Below are positions 1 to 12,100 of a DNA stretch of 64,000 nt, in pieces (position 1 is the stretch's first letter; every line of letters starts with the position of its first letter). The notes below the pieces were generated by a model. The model was given only the letters and a program-made list of their open reading frames with translations. It did no database searches and was not told the origin of the DNA. Both the position numbers and the translations under genes were made by a program. This stretch comes from Dendrolimus kikuchii. Taxonomy: Eukaryota > Arthropoda > Insecta > Lepidoptera > Lasiocampidae. Where the stretch lies: positions 3,060,001-3,124,000 of the forward strand of contig CM034397.1 of NCBI GenBank assembly GCA_019925095.2, read 5' to 3'.

Positions 1-24
1 AATACTTACACATATATGTCAAGA

Positions 25-448
25 TCTTTACCCATTTTATCATAAGCATATTTGGACCGAAGTATATTTTTTGTTGCAAAGGGTATTTTAATTATTATTT
101 TGTTTAAAATACATTCAGTTTTTGATTCAGTAGGATTAAATCTAATTATAACAAAATAATAGTTTAAAATGCCTTTTACAACAAAAATATATACTAAGGG
201 CCGCTTGCATAACGATCGCCTTTAAATAAAATTAGTTAATCATATTAAACTGCCTAAATACGTTTTACACAGAACGTATTGACAGTTCTTTAAACATATT
301 TAGCGGCAAATTTTGCGTTGTGCAAGACGCTAATTATATTTAAGGGTGTTAAATACGTTTTGTCTTTCTTAAATAAATTTAAGCAACCTTATGCAAGCGG
401 CCCTTAGGTCTCAATGTCGCTTACGATAAAATGGCGGTAAAGGCTCGG
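25..448. mobile_element. TIR element (outer), MITE-like
   Basis: The left arm 'cattttatcataagc' (near 34-48) and the right arm 'gcttacgataaaatgg' (near 419-434) are inverted copies that continue for about 28 bases with mismatches. A second left end of the same family is at 61419-61560 in direct orientation. The element carries another TIR element inside (194-407). The superfamily is not resolved. Confidence 0.55.
194..407. mobile_element. 214-bp MITE with 19-bp perfect TIRs
   Basis: Both ends read CTAAGGGCCGCTTGCATAA inward, a perfect 19-base inverted repeat, and similarity continues inward. No coding capacity. It sits inside the outer TIR element. Flanking TAA and TTA could be a decayed 3-base PIF/Harbinger-type target duplication, but that is inference. 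Confidence 0.75.
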
Positions 449-639
449 CATACTAGCTGTGCCCTGTGGTTTCACCCGCTGTGATTTCACCCGGTTTCTA
501 TTTGGATTATAAATACGAAACATACCCTGTAGATTGATCAGCTTTGATCTTTTTTGTTAGTATAGATTTCCAGGTTCACATAATTCATACCTTTCAATAA
601 ACTTAAAGTGAAATTATTTAAGATTAAAAATAAACATAT

Positions 640-895
640 TATAAAATTCTAAACCTGCCGTGTCTGTACATTGAAGCTATTTAAAAAATAACAACTGGAA
701 TACACTATACCTATATAAACGATGGAGAACACGATGCATTTTTTTACATTTCTTGTCTGTTTGTTCGGGTTTCACGTAAAAACTACAGGGCCGATTCCGA
801 TGCAGTCTTCGCTGATCGACTGCAAATTCTTACACTTAAAATCTGCACTACTTCTTATACTCGGAATCCCGCAGGAATTTTCCGGAGAATGATTT
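640..895 (+). mobile_element. Helitron-like non-autonomous fragment
   Basis: Shares 'gccgtgtctgtacattga' and 'aaaatctgc' blocks with copies at 32218-32610 and 59823-60180. The longest copy ends in CTAG after 'caaagtcgcgtgcatatc', like lepidopteran Helitron 3' ends. This copy lacks that 3' end. Confidence 0.45.
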
Positions 896-979
896 AAAAT
901 GTCCAGATAAAAAAAAAGACATATAATCGAATATAATGCAAGAAAACTTAACTTATTTGTATTGTATTCTACTCATAGT

Positions 980-1320
980 CCCTTAAGACTATAAGTAGAA
1001 TACTGGGCCTAGATCACCGTCTTCTATGGGTAAGGTGCCCAGAAGGCTGGCTACGTTTCCTCGCTGGATCGCCATACTGATCCGTTGGCCGAGGTAAGCA
1101 CCAGCCCTCTGATCACCCGAAGAGTCAATGAGTCGTTTCGATAAATTTTGGTAGAGGCTCATGGCCTCAGGACCCCACGGTCCAAGCGAATGATGAATAT
1201 GAACCTTATGCAAACATTTTGAAGACGCACGAAGGATGGTATGATTCACAATTAGACCCGGTAGGTGGCGCTGGTATCGGGTTCCAGATTTATATTTCTT
1301 CAGGGCAGGACAACGTTTGC
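980..1320 (-). mobile_element. Retroelement 3' coding fragment ('QRGN' family), class unresolved
   Basis: On the minus strand it reads SLGPWGPEAMSLYQNL, then GDQRAGAYLGQRISMAIQRG and VASLLGT, closed by a stop near 989. A + strand copy lies at 56815-57060 and a decayed one at 57240-57405, so it is a mobile-element end rather than a host gene. I recall similar peptides in insect repeats but cannot name the element. Confidence 0.5.
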
Positions 1321-1704
1321 CGAGACCGCTAGTCGGTCATAAATAAATAAAAATGTCGTATCGCTCTTCCAGTAAATTATAATAAATTTTTACTATATCT
1401 AACATAAACAAAATTTATTACTTTCGTAATTTTTAACAGCTTATTGTAAATTTGCGATATACTTAATGCCCATTTTGGATTTAATTCATGATGTATTACG
1501 ATTATCTGATTATTTCAAAACACTCTGTGATGTGATGAACTACTGACGTTTTTCCTTTGTTTTGATTATATCAGTTATATGACTTTGTTTTATAGCAAAA
1601 GGCAGTAGAATATCTAATTTTGTATGAAATGCCGTCTATTCCAGGGCCATCTGTTGTTTATTAAGAGTAGCTATGAAACTAGGACTATGTTTTGCGTAGT
1701 TCTA
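1321..1704. other. No feature recognised
   Basis: AT-rich sequence without convincing coding or repeat signals. Confidence 0.5.
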
Positions 1705-1902
1705 CTAGTACACGATCAAATTGATCGTGTACTAGCAGAAGGTGATGTCAGGAGCCTTAAAAACAGACGAGCGTGCATGACAAGTGTTATGAATGTCAAA
1801 GAAGCAAGTGAGGTGTGTAAGAATAAGCCTAAATGGCGCTCTGTTGTTCGTGCCTACCCCGCAAGGGAACTGGCGTGAAGTTATGTATGTATGTATGTAT
1901 GT
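1705..1902 (+). mobile_element. RTE-A LINE 3' end with palindromic 5' junction
   Basis: Encodes the LINE C-terminus IDRVLAEGDVRSLKNRRACM to AYPARELA-stop, then a (TATG)n tail. The first 31 bases are a palindrome: an inverted copy of the fragment's own 5' end. RTE-type elements are known for short 3' UTRs and simple-repeat tails. Confidence 0.8.
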
Positions 1903-2270
1903 TTTGCGAATGATGTAACTCTAGCATGCTGAAAGTAATTCTACCTTTCAGTTAAATTTGGATTTCTTATTTCTCGATCTGATGTTTATGGACACCACTG
2001 TGATGTGCTTGAATTTTAAATTTGAAAATTTAATCCAAGCGGTAAATCCCAGTTGCATTCGGAACATCCGATATGAATGGAACTCCGCTTTCCTAGTTTT
2101 CTTCGATCTTCGGCACCTCGCTCACAACGTCAAGCTAGCATTTCCTAAGCCTACCCCTTCTATCATTGTAAACCACTCTCTTGTAGTTTGTCTACTAGAT
2201 AATAAGATTGTAACGTGGTCCTTCAGCTTGATTTACATCGACATCCATCGCAAAATATTTATTTCTGTGA
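1903..2270. other. No feature recognised
   Basis: Short open frames only. The right part may be degraded LINE sequence continuous with the next feature. Confidence 0.4.
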
Positions 2271-2276
2271 CACGCC

Positions 2277-2772
2277 TTGCTATGTCATTCAAGCATTTAC
2301 TGTGCTCAAGTAAGATCTTGCTTGGAGTACTGTTCTCACCTTTGGGACGCCTCAGCTAAATACCAGCTTGAAGCGATGCTTGACAGTACAAGGCTTCAGA
2401 GCCTAGAACATCGACGCCAGGTTGCTAGCCTATCGGCATTCTACAGGATTCGTTTCGGAGAATGTGCGGTCGAACTGTTCCACCTAATTCTCCCTACACC
2501 ATTCCATCTTCGGACGACTAGGAGCCTCTGGTCTACGCTATTGCCCCACAGTAGAAACACTACCAGTGCGAACGAAACATTTTGACTCCACGTTCCTTCT
2601 GATAACAGAGCTGTGGAATGCGCTACCAGAGCCCGTGTTTCCCGAAAATTACAATCCGAGAGTCTTCAAGTCTCTTGTGAATAGGTTTTTTCTAGATTAC
2701 GCTGCATCTTCGAACGCATCGTCGTCTAATATTAGCGGTGATCATGATCAAACGCGAACCTATTTATCATAA
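2277..2772 (+). pseudogene. Jockey-type LINE reverse transcriptase C-terminus, broken
   Basis: In two frames it encodes LEYCSHLWDASAKYQLEAML, LEHRRQVASLSAFYRIRFGE, then RTKHFDSTFLLITELWNALP and VFKSLVNRFF, ending in stops near 2772. This is the familiar C-terminal block of insect Jockey-like polymerases. A frameshift between 2560 and 2580 and missing RT motifs show it is dead. Related pieces are at 5320-5515, 18860-19005, 50580-50720 and 60750-60840. Confidence 0.75.
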
Positions 2773-2884
2773 AAAAAGAGCATAAGTCGCTCTTCACTGT
2801 CATACAAATGGACAGGTCGCGGCAACTAGATCCATACACACATTCCTCTAAAACCATCCCGTTATTCCTTGATAGATATATACA

Positions 2885-3010
2885 TAGATAGATAACACTT
2901 TATTGTACACCATTACAGAAAAACTTAGGAACTAGTATTAGTCTAGTTGGGTACAAAGGGCGGTCTTATCGCTAAAAAGCGATCTCTTCCAGACAACCCG
3001 TGGCAAGAAT
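2885..3010 (-). mobile_element. LINE 3' UTR tail (GCGATAAG motif)
   Basis: Minus-strand 'tggaagagatcgc' and 'agcgataagaccgcc' followed by a terminal AATAAAGTG-like sequence. The same tail closes the LINE at 52660-55428 and occurs at 9230-9325 and 56395-56530, so it marks a shared 3' end of a LINE family. Confidence 0.65.
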
Positions 3011-3490
3011 ATTCTGATTAGGAGTGGCGACGGTGGTATACATAATTATTATACGATTACTTACATTTTAATAATAAATATATAACTATACTATATATAC
3101 AAATATACACATAAGTTATATACATACACTCCTTCTATTTTAAATCAGGGTCATGGTAGAATACCTTAGTCAGAACTAAAATTCAGGCAAGTGCGAGTCC
3201 CCAAGCAAGGCTAGTCCATATAGCTATTGGCCCTTACCTTCCTCGCAGGAGAGAAACGTATGGACTTTCCGTTTTGGCAGCCTTAGTCCGCATGACGGGT
3301 GAAGTTGTGCCCCGAAAACAAGTACGGGGCAGGAGGTCAGACTTAAATGGCGTCCTGTACCGGAGGCCGTCTAGTCTTTTTTCTGCGGATAAATAAACTG
3401 GAAAGAAAGTACATCCACTCTCTCCCGTCCTGCGCTTCCTTAACGGACTTCCAAGATACGCCTAAACATCCAAGACCTTTTTATATTTTA
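3011..3490. other. No clear feature; probable old repeat
   Basis: Moderately GC-rich stretch at 3140-3350, possibly older LINE sequence. Nothing nameable. Confidence 0.35.
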
Positions 3491-3491
3491 T

Positions 3492-3803
3492 CCGAGCAGG
3501 AACGGAGAAAGAATACAACTTCCTGCGGCCGGGCGGCCTGTCGTAAGAGGCGACTTAACAACCCACAGCCAGGTGGTAGGGCATTTGCCCGACTGGATGG
3601 CTACCACCCCTGGTCTAAAGTATGTCGCAATAACAACCTTGAGTTGTATTCCGGCATTAGTGACCAGGTTCCAGTCTCCCTTAAGAGAGCAGCAGCGCAT
3701 TTGTAGCAACTTTGCTGTTGCAAATGTCTATAGGCGATGGTAACCGCTTTCCATGGAGTGGGCCGTCTGCCTGTCTGCTGATCACCTGCAATAAAAAAAA
3801 AAG
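3492..3803 (+). mobile_element. R310 retroposon, near full length
   Basis: One of about 17 copies of a roughly 310-bp repeat. It starts 'gcaggaacggagaaagaat', has 'accacccctggtctaaagt', and ends 'ctgcaataaaaaaaa', a poly(A)-like tail giving its orientation. Short open frames through it are accidental and recur in every copy. It has no tRNA boxes that I can see; it is a SINE or short LINE derivative. Confidence 0.8.
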
Positions 3804-4617
3804 ACCTACAGTTAATACCTATGCTCAAATATTTATTTATACTCATATACGAGACATGCAGTGCAATATATCAGGTTCCCGAGTGTGATTTTTATTAATA
3901 AATTAGGTGACCCACGCGCAGGCGCAACGCAGGCCACGAAGTGGAGTTCATATGGAACACACGGTAATGGAGAATGGCGCAATACTTCGCAGTTTTAACA
4001 GTAACGAACATTTCAAAATTACTTATTATTCAGATGCGGCAAATGGAGCTGTATTATAATACTATATAGCTACCAAATATGTACTAATACAAATATACAA
4101 AGACGTTCGACTTTGGTTTTCTAATCTTCTGTAATTGTTGTTATAATATAATTCGAGAATAAATATGCAAAACTACAGAAGAATTAATATTAAAAACGCT
4201 CTGTCATAGACTCAGAATAAAAATAATAGGTGGAAATTATTTGTTTTAATTATTTCAATCCAAGATTGTTTATCTGATTGATCTCTTGGCTTAGATATTA
4301 TCGTATTTTAACAACATATTTCTATTTATATTTCGGAAAATCAATTGAACAGATATATTTATAGATTTCTTGGAAGGGTAAGCTGTTGAAACGATATGCC
4401 TTATTTTTATCTCTGTACAGTAACTAAAAAATAAGTAACTGTTATATGCATATGTTATAGTATAAATATTTTACATATTTAATTTAATTATTCCCAAATA
4501 TTTTAAACCCTCTGTACTTTTCTCTTTCTCATGAACAAGGAGAAAAGTAGAGAGAGAATAAAAAATAGAAAATGAAGTAAATAGACAGAAAACTATTTAT
4601 TCTTCACCACATTCATC
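3804..4617. other. No feature recognised
   Basis: AT-rich. A short inverted repeat 'ttttctcttt'/'gagaaaagta' near 4517-4550 is the only structure seen. Confidence 0.5.
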
Positions 4618-4929
4618 CGTGCAGGAACGGAGAAAGAATACAATTTCCTGCCGCCAGGCGGCCTGTCGTAAGAGGAGACAAAACAACCCACAGCCAGGTG
4701 GTAGGGTATTTGCTCGACTGGATGGCGACCACCCCTCATATAGAGTATGCTGCCATAACAAACTTGTGTTGTATTCCGGCATTAGTGACCAGGTTCCAGT
4801 CTCCCTTAAGAGAGCAGCAGCGCATTTGTAGCACCTTTGGTGTTACAAATGTCCATAGGCGATGGTAACCACTTTCCATCAAGTGGACCGTCTGCCTGTC
4901 TGCTGAACTCCTGCAATAAAAAAAAAACA
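4618..4929 (+). mobile_element. R310 retroposon, near full length
   Basis: Same family and orientation as 3492-3803, with the 'gcaggaacgg' start and A-rich end. Confidence 0.8.
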
Positions 4930-5097
4930 TATATATTCTTACAATAAATCATTCAATGTAATTTCATGTAAATATAAATTATTGCTTTTTAGCGTTCTCT
5001 TCAAGACAACCCGGCTATGGATTGCATGAACGCGTTCGCAAGTATATGACGGTAGAGTGCAAATTAAATAAATGAAAATAGGATACATAAATATTAC

Positions 5098-5225
5098 ATG
5101 ACAAGAGTTATGAATGTTAAAGAAGCAAGTGAGTGAGTGTAAGAATAAGCCTAAATGGCGCTCCGTTGTTCCTGCCTACCCCGCAAGGGAACTGGCATGA
5201 AGTTATGTATTTATGTATGTATGTA
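5098..5225 (+). mobile_element. RTE-A LINE 3' end, truncated
   Basis: From ATGACAAGAG through the AYPARELA-like end to a (TATG)n tail. A 4-base duplication ('gtgagtgagtg') shifts the frame. Confidence 0.75.
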
Positions 5226-5319
5226 TAAATATTACATAATATAAGTATTGTCTGCAATGTTTTTTCCAGTTTAATTTTAACTTATTATTATTTTAATATG
5301 GTGGATATGCCACCTATAA

Positions 5320-5515
5320 AAACGAAGCGCTTTGCGTCTACCTTCTAGTAGTGAAATTCATTGTCAGAGTGTTTTTCCCGATAATTACAACCTGGGTGTT
5401 TTTAAGTCCCGTGTGAATAGACTTTTAGGTAAGCGTGGTCCATCTTAGACCATATCTTCGTTCCACATCGGGCGAGATCATGGTCAAACGCAAACCTATA
5501 CTACTATAAGAAAAT
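5320..5515 (+). pseudogene. Jockey-type LINE C-terminal remnant
   Basis: Carries PPIKTKRFAST-like and VFFPDNYNLGVFKSRVNR-like codons, the same block as 2570-2772, with frame breaks. Confidence 0.6.
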
Positions 5516-6156
5516 GATATATGGATTTTTTTAAATTATGCTTTAAAAAAATTGATAGTTTTATTAATTGAGAATTGGTTTAATGAAAGCCAAATAGTAA
5601 ATATAAGCCACTTTCTTTTGTAACTCAGAAAAGAAAGCAATTATACAAAAAAAAATATAGTAATATTTATACCGCAACACATTTAGTAATCTAAAACACT
5701 ATAAGGCAGTAAGTATATAAAGAACAACTTTCAATAACTGCCAGATTAGCTTAATTATAAAATCAAGTCCATTTAATTATTATATCGGTCATTCCATTAC
5801 CATCTATAACACAGGTGAAAATCATCAAGTTCAAATAATATAAAATAAATACGATTTAAGATAAGATGCGATCGCGTAAAATATTTGCCGTTCTCAACGT
5901 CCGTATACATCGGTTGCTATTATCACGGCTGTGCTTAGTATCTCTGTTAGTTTAGGCTCCATGTCAGACCACAGCATATGTGCAAAAAATATTTTAAAAA
6001 GTAATAATAAAAATATGTATAAAACACAGGGCTGTAATCTTAGTGTTTTAGTTTAGATCTAGGGGTGGTTGAGAGCGGAGTATAATTATTAAATAAAAAA
6101 AATTTAAATTAATTTTAAATTAAAAAGGACGTTAGTAATAAAATTTTAAGTTTAAA
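5516..6156. other. Upstream flank of carbonic anhydrase A
   Basis: AT-rich with no repeat recognised. It must contain the 5' UTR and probably the promoter of gene A, but no TATA/Inr pair could be chosen with confidence. Confidence 0.4.
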
Positions 6157-6196
6157 ATGAAAGTGTTTATTGTGATTTTATTGGCGTGTTTTACAG
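6157..6196 (+). CDS. Carbonic anhydrase A exon 1 (signal peptide)
   Basis: Forty bases encode MKVFIVILLACFT plus one base of the next codon, ending at an ACAG/GTATTT donor. It is a short hydrophobic leader, joined in phase 1 to exon 2. The upstream 100 bases are AT-rich. A weak TATA-like 'gtataatt' lies near 6079 but no promoter can be assigned. A SINE starts only about 140 bases into the intron. Confidence 0.75.
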
Positions 6197-9100
6197 GTAT
6201 TTTTTAAAATTATTTTATCAGTATATACCTTACCCAAAGTAGACAGTGATTTAGACTCAGAATTTTATTTAAAGTCTTAGGAGGCTATAGATAAAATACA
6301 TAACCAGTTTATTTATTTATTTATTTCAGTTTAGTTTTGACGGCCTCTGTGGTTGAGCGGGCTAAGCCTTTGCCGGCGTAGCTCACTGCAACCCAAAGGT
6401 TCTGGGTTCGATTCCTGGTATAGTAAATTTCGGAAACGTGTTTTCTCTGTTATTTACTATTGTCTGGGTGTCTGGGATCGGCCCCAGAGTAGTCCGTTGT
6501 ATATTACCCCTAACACAAGCGTAACTTGCTTAATTTGGGGATATACAATAGGGGTGTGTATGTCTGCCGATTTATTTATTTATATTATATTCTTAATTGT
6601 AATTCGTTAACAAATTAAATTTGTTAAGTTTCGTTTGATCTTCACATGCACGTAGAAATTATGATTTAGAAAATGCATTTATATTACCAAAAAAATAGTT
6701 ATTTGTTGAATAATAAATTAGACATTAAATAATTGACCTACACAGATTACAATAATAATTTAATCAAAAACAGGTATCTATATGACTAAACAGATATACA
6801 ATGCAAAAGTGGATGGATGCAGAAGTCGTGGAAGGCCACGACACACCTTCCATGATCAAATTGATCGTGTACTAGCAGAAGGTGATGTCAGGAGCCTTAA
6901 GAACAGACGAGCGTGCGTGACAAGAGCTATGAATATCAAAGAAGCAAGTGAGGTGTGTAAGAATAAGCCTAAATGGCGCTCTGTAGTTCGTGCCTACCCT
7001 GCAAGGGAACTGGCGTGAAGTTATGTATGTATGTATGTATATAATTAATAAATAAAGGTAATAAATAATATCCAGGTTCCATAAAAGGTACTTAATAAAA
7101 TAAATAGGAACTAACTATTTAAATAATGACTATTAAGATCCTATTTACTTGCACACCAGTGGAACTGGTAAAATGTATGAACCATGTATTTCTAAGAATA
7201 ACACCTGTATACAACTACATTTATGCAAGAATAAATATTTCATTTCATTTTATTTCATTTAAATAAAAGAATTGTATCGGTTAATACATGTATGCATATT
7301 ATCACACGTGTTTCCCAAAGGGGTAGGCAGGTACGATGGATTTCCACTTACAGCCTGACATACATGTTTCTCTTATTTACTTTAATTATCATTTTATACT
7401 TGATTGTTTACTTGAATTGGCGTTATTAATATTTATTACCATTGAATGCTCCGGTGGTTGGGGCAAGTGGAAAAAATGCATGATGAAAGAATGACTAAAC
7501 AGATATACAATGCAAAAGTGGATGGATGCAGAAGTCGCGGAAGGCCACGACACACCTTCCATGATCAAATTGATCGTGTACTAGCAGAAGGTGATGTCAG
7601 GAGCCTTAAGAACAGACGAGCGTGCATGACAAGAGTTATGAATGTCAAAGAAGCAAGTGAGGTGTGTAAGAATAAGCCTAAATAGCTTGTACGTGCCTAC
7701 CCCGCAAGGGAACTGGCGTGAAGTTATGTATGTATGTATGTTTACTTGAAGTGTTTTTTACACTCTACAGAATTTGAAAATAATAATAGTTCCCATATTC
7801 CCAGACCCCTAGTACTACTAGCAATTCACTCCAATAACCCGGTACTTTTTGTTCTCATTTCCCACCATAGTCCTACACTGGCCGGGGCTTGTCCTTGGGT
7901 GCATTATTATATGGTGTAGACAGGGATAATCGCCGGTCAGTGTCAAGCCACATTCAAGCCACATTTAGATTAAATATGTCAAGGGGCCTCTACGTGTTGG
8001 CCTTCCCATGGCCCCACGTAGGCCCTCCAAAAGTCCGGGGCAGTCTAATTTATATTTTATATTAGTCCTAATCAGTCATATAAATTAACTAAATAAATAA
8101 AAAAAATGTTTTTTACAATCTACTATACTATTGATATTTATCCCTTAGATATTTCGCCTATTCGTAAATATATATATATATATAATAAATGTTAACTAAT
8201 ACATAGATGCATATAAATAATAGCAGCCCATAAACGTCCCACTGATGGGCACAGGCATCCCACTTTTTTTTATTGCAGGAGATCAGCAAACAGGCAGACG
8301 GCCTACTTGATGGAAAGCGGTTACCATCGCCTATGGACATTTGCAACAGCAAAGATGCTACAAATGCGCTGCTGCTCTCTTAAGGGAAACTGGAACCTGG
8401 TCACTAATGCCGAAACACAACTCAAGGTTGTTATGGCGACATACTTTAGACCAGGAGTGGCAGCCATCCAGTCAGGCAAATGCCCTACCACCTGGCTGTG
8501 GGTTGTTAAGTCACCTCTTACGACAGGCCGCCCGGCCGCAGGAAATTGTATTTTTTCTCCGTTCCTGCACGGATAGATAGGGGAACGGACAGTATACCCA
8601 CCACGGCTTTCCAAGGCGGCTTGGCAAATTTGATAAATCGGTTATCTCGATGTGCAGGTTTCATCACGATGTTTTTCATTCACCGTTAGCACGTGCAATT
8701 GTAACAATACGCACATTACATTAGAAAACTGTCTAAGTGATGCATGATTTCTGGCCAGAATTCGAACCCACGCCCTTTGAGTTTGCGACGCGTACGCTAA
8801 CCATTAAGCTACCACGACTTAGATGTATGCAAGAAGCAAATAAAAATATACTTTACTGTATAAAATTATCCAAAATTAAACAAGATTTTTTTAAGCTCTT
8901 AAAATATGTTAAAAAATATATTCTTTTGGATTATTTTGTATACATACATACATGCATAACTTCACGCCAGTTTCCTTGCGGGGTAGGCACGAACAACAGA
9001 GCGCCATTTAGGCTTATTCTTACACACCTCACTTGCTTCTTTGACATTCATAACTCTTGTCATGCACGCTCGTCTGTTCTTATTTTGTATATACGTATAT

Positions 9101-12100
9101 ATATTACTATTACATTTATATATGTATTAAATTTATAAATTAGTGTAAGTTTGTATATTTAAATTGTACAGTCCTATCTTTTTTCCCCTGCACCTACATC
9201 GCCAGATTAGTTAAGAATTTCTTTTAAGCTAGATTGCCTGGAAGAGATCGCTTTATTGTAATTATGCTTATTTTTTGTATTTGTTTATTTTGGCGAGCAA
9301 TAAAGTGTTATCTATCTATGTAAAATAATTTTGTTTTTATCATTTACAATGTTCTATTTTACGCTAGAGGTTAATGCATATATACGAGTTTCTAGAGCCT
9401 ATTCAGTTAAATTACATATTATAAAAGCCCTGTGTCATATGTGGCTAGCAACAACATTATTGTGTTACATACAAGTAAAAAGTACAAAAAGGACAGAATT
9501 GTCCATAGAAACGCAAGTGTGAAGTCACGTGGTTGCCAGGACCCCGGACTAGGAACAAACCTGTGTTACAGTTAGCATTGGCAGGCATCCAACTGCAAGA
9601 ACTTTAGTTACGACCTCTGGCGTTGTATATGTCCATAGTAATTAGTCCTGGGTGCCATGACATACAGACCGTCATAATTATTGGATACATTTTAGTGCTT
9701 GCTCGAACGTGTAAATCCTTGAGATAATGTTTTTCAACTATCACAATTATTCAATATTTTTTGACTTGAAGTCAAAATTTCTGTGAAATATTTCGTCAAT
9801 CTAGAGACCTACTACTACTCATTTACCACGATTTTTTGCATGTGTATTCAAATTAAAATAGTTTTATTCAAAATAAGTTCCATCGGAGAACACTTTTGGA
9901 AGTTAGTATACATACATGTAAGTTAAAATTTAATTTTACTTCCTAGTCTATGTACACCGCTTCGCAACGTGTTGATGCTGTTAAGGAGAAGAAGCGGCAA
10001 GACACTCCCCAGCAACACGTCTAGCTAAACATTGTTTTTCTTTATATTTCGAATTCTATTTATATCTCAAGCTCTTTTTTATAAGTTTTATACAGAAGTA
10101 TGTTACAGAATTACTTTTCGAAGAATTAATGGAGTTGTAGCAAACAGTGCATACTCAGTTAGGACAAAGACATAATAAAAGGAGAGAAGAAAATTATTAT
10201 CTTTATAATAATAACAAGACTTACTAAAAAGAGACGTTTTAAAGAGGATAATCAGTTGGCAACAGAATAAATTAATGCTTGTTGATGGGCTACACACTAA
10301 TTATTATTTAAAAACAAGTTCATATTCAAAATCAAGATCTGCCAGTATTTTGCTTAAAATTCTAATAAATCTTAATTAATTTCAATTTCTAATGAGATTA
10401 GAGTACTTTCAACTCGATGTTTTTGTATGTCAAGGTCAGATAATCAAAGATTTAGACCGACATCTGTTAATAGGCTGAACATATTTATTATAATATTACA
10501 TAATTTTTCTATGAGATCTTCCACTTTATTTTAATACTAGAGTTTACCTGGCTGTGCCGCGGGTCAACCTCTAGTGCGTGGCTCTTGTTCAAAGAAGTTA
10601 CTACACAGGTTACATTGTATTAAATTTTTATGTTACTGTTATTTGCTCCGGAAGATTCACTTCATTTTATATCGCAAACTAACCCATCTCCCGTATGAAA
10701 ATTATCTATGCCAATTTTCGGTATTAAAACTACATATATGTACACCAAAATAACCAAATCGACTACACCGATGACATCGACCATATTGACCAAATCGACC
10801 AACTCGACCACATCGACCACACCGTCCAAATTGACCACATCGACTAAATCAGACAAATCGACCAATCATCCAAAACGACCAAATTAACCAAAGCAAATGG
10901 CAAATCACAAAATAAAAACCTATATCCTACTTTCTGGGATAATCTTTACATAAATCTATCCCCAAACTTATCCCATTACCCGCGATGAAAAGTGTCCCTT
11001 GTCCACCCTCGATATTAAAATTACATATCCTTAAACATAATTTTCTGTGGAACAATCTGTTCTGTGACTTAATTGAAAAGGTAACATATGCTCGCCGAAC
11101 GTGAAATGAATATGGCAAACGTATTTAAGACCAAGGATGATGCCAATGCGTAGCCAGCCTATAGGATAAAGAATATGGAATATGGGGATGGGGTGCTAAG
11201 AATGGGATAGACAAAAGGAGTGTGATAAGAAGATCTGATAGAGGAATATAATAGAAGGATAGGGTAGGAAATATGGGATACAGGAATGTCATAGGGATTG
11301 GGTGGGGAAGATTGGATAGAGGAATATCATAGAGGATAAGGTAGAGAAGATGGAATAGAGGAATGTAATAGGGGATAGGGTACTGAAGATGGAATAGAAG
11401 AATCGTAACTACAAACTTTATAAGAAATTCTTTCATTAAAACAAAATACTGGTGTAAATGTTACTACATAATCTTATCGCGAATCACAACATAGCTACTG
11501 TACGAGAGCAAGTTCATTATCATAATACTAACAGCTTAACAATTTTTAAGGAAACAATCAAACAAAAGACATTTGAATGTATATTTAGAAAATTCCTATT
11601 GCAATGGGGGGGGGTATTCTAATTCTAGGTCTGAGTTCAATTTTTTGAGAACCTCTACAAATTTAGTATGATCAGACCTACCGTTAGAAACCCCAATATT
11701 ATTTGTCATATCCTGAGCCAACTTTTTTTGGCTTGAGCCCTAGTCATAACAGACATCGACTTATTCATTTCTTTTAATTCATCAAATGTTAAAATAATCC
11801 TAGATAACGCGACCGTGGCTACATTATCTTTCCCTCTTACATATTCTATTTTATGTAATCCTCTAGCACTAAACGAAACTTAATTAACCGTAACATTTTA
11901 ACCGTGCAGGAACGGAGAAAGAATAGAATTTCCTGCGGCCGGGCGGCCTGTCGTAAGAGGAGACAAAACAACCCACTGCCGGGTGGGAGGGAATTTACCC
12001 GACTCGATGGCTACTACCCGTGGTCTAGGGTATGCCGTTATCACAACCTTGAGTTGTGTTCCGGGATCAGTAGCCAGTTTCCAGTTTCCCTTAAGAGATC

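Noticed and set aside
6339..6420. tRNA gene
   Set aside because: A- and B-box-like words are present, but the 3' half continues into a SINE body and copies exist at 16942 and 20475.
8745..8822. tRNA gene on the minus strand
   Set aside because: A tRNA-like head only; no acceptor stem pairing, and it is followed by a lepidopteran SINE body.
10662..10865. 67-codon Val/Asp-rich protein
   Set aside because: It lies in the 9-bp minisatellite; the period produces the peptide.
11125..11436. 103-codon minus-strand protein
   Set aside because: It lies in the 39-bp tandem repeat; no family resemblance.
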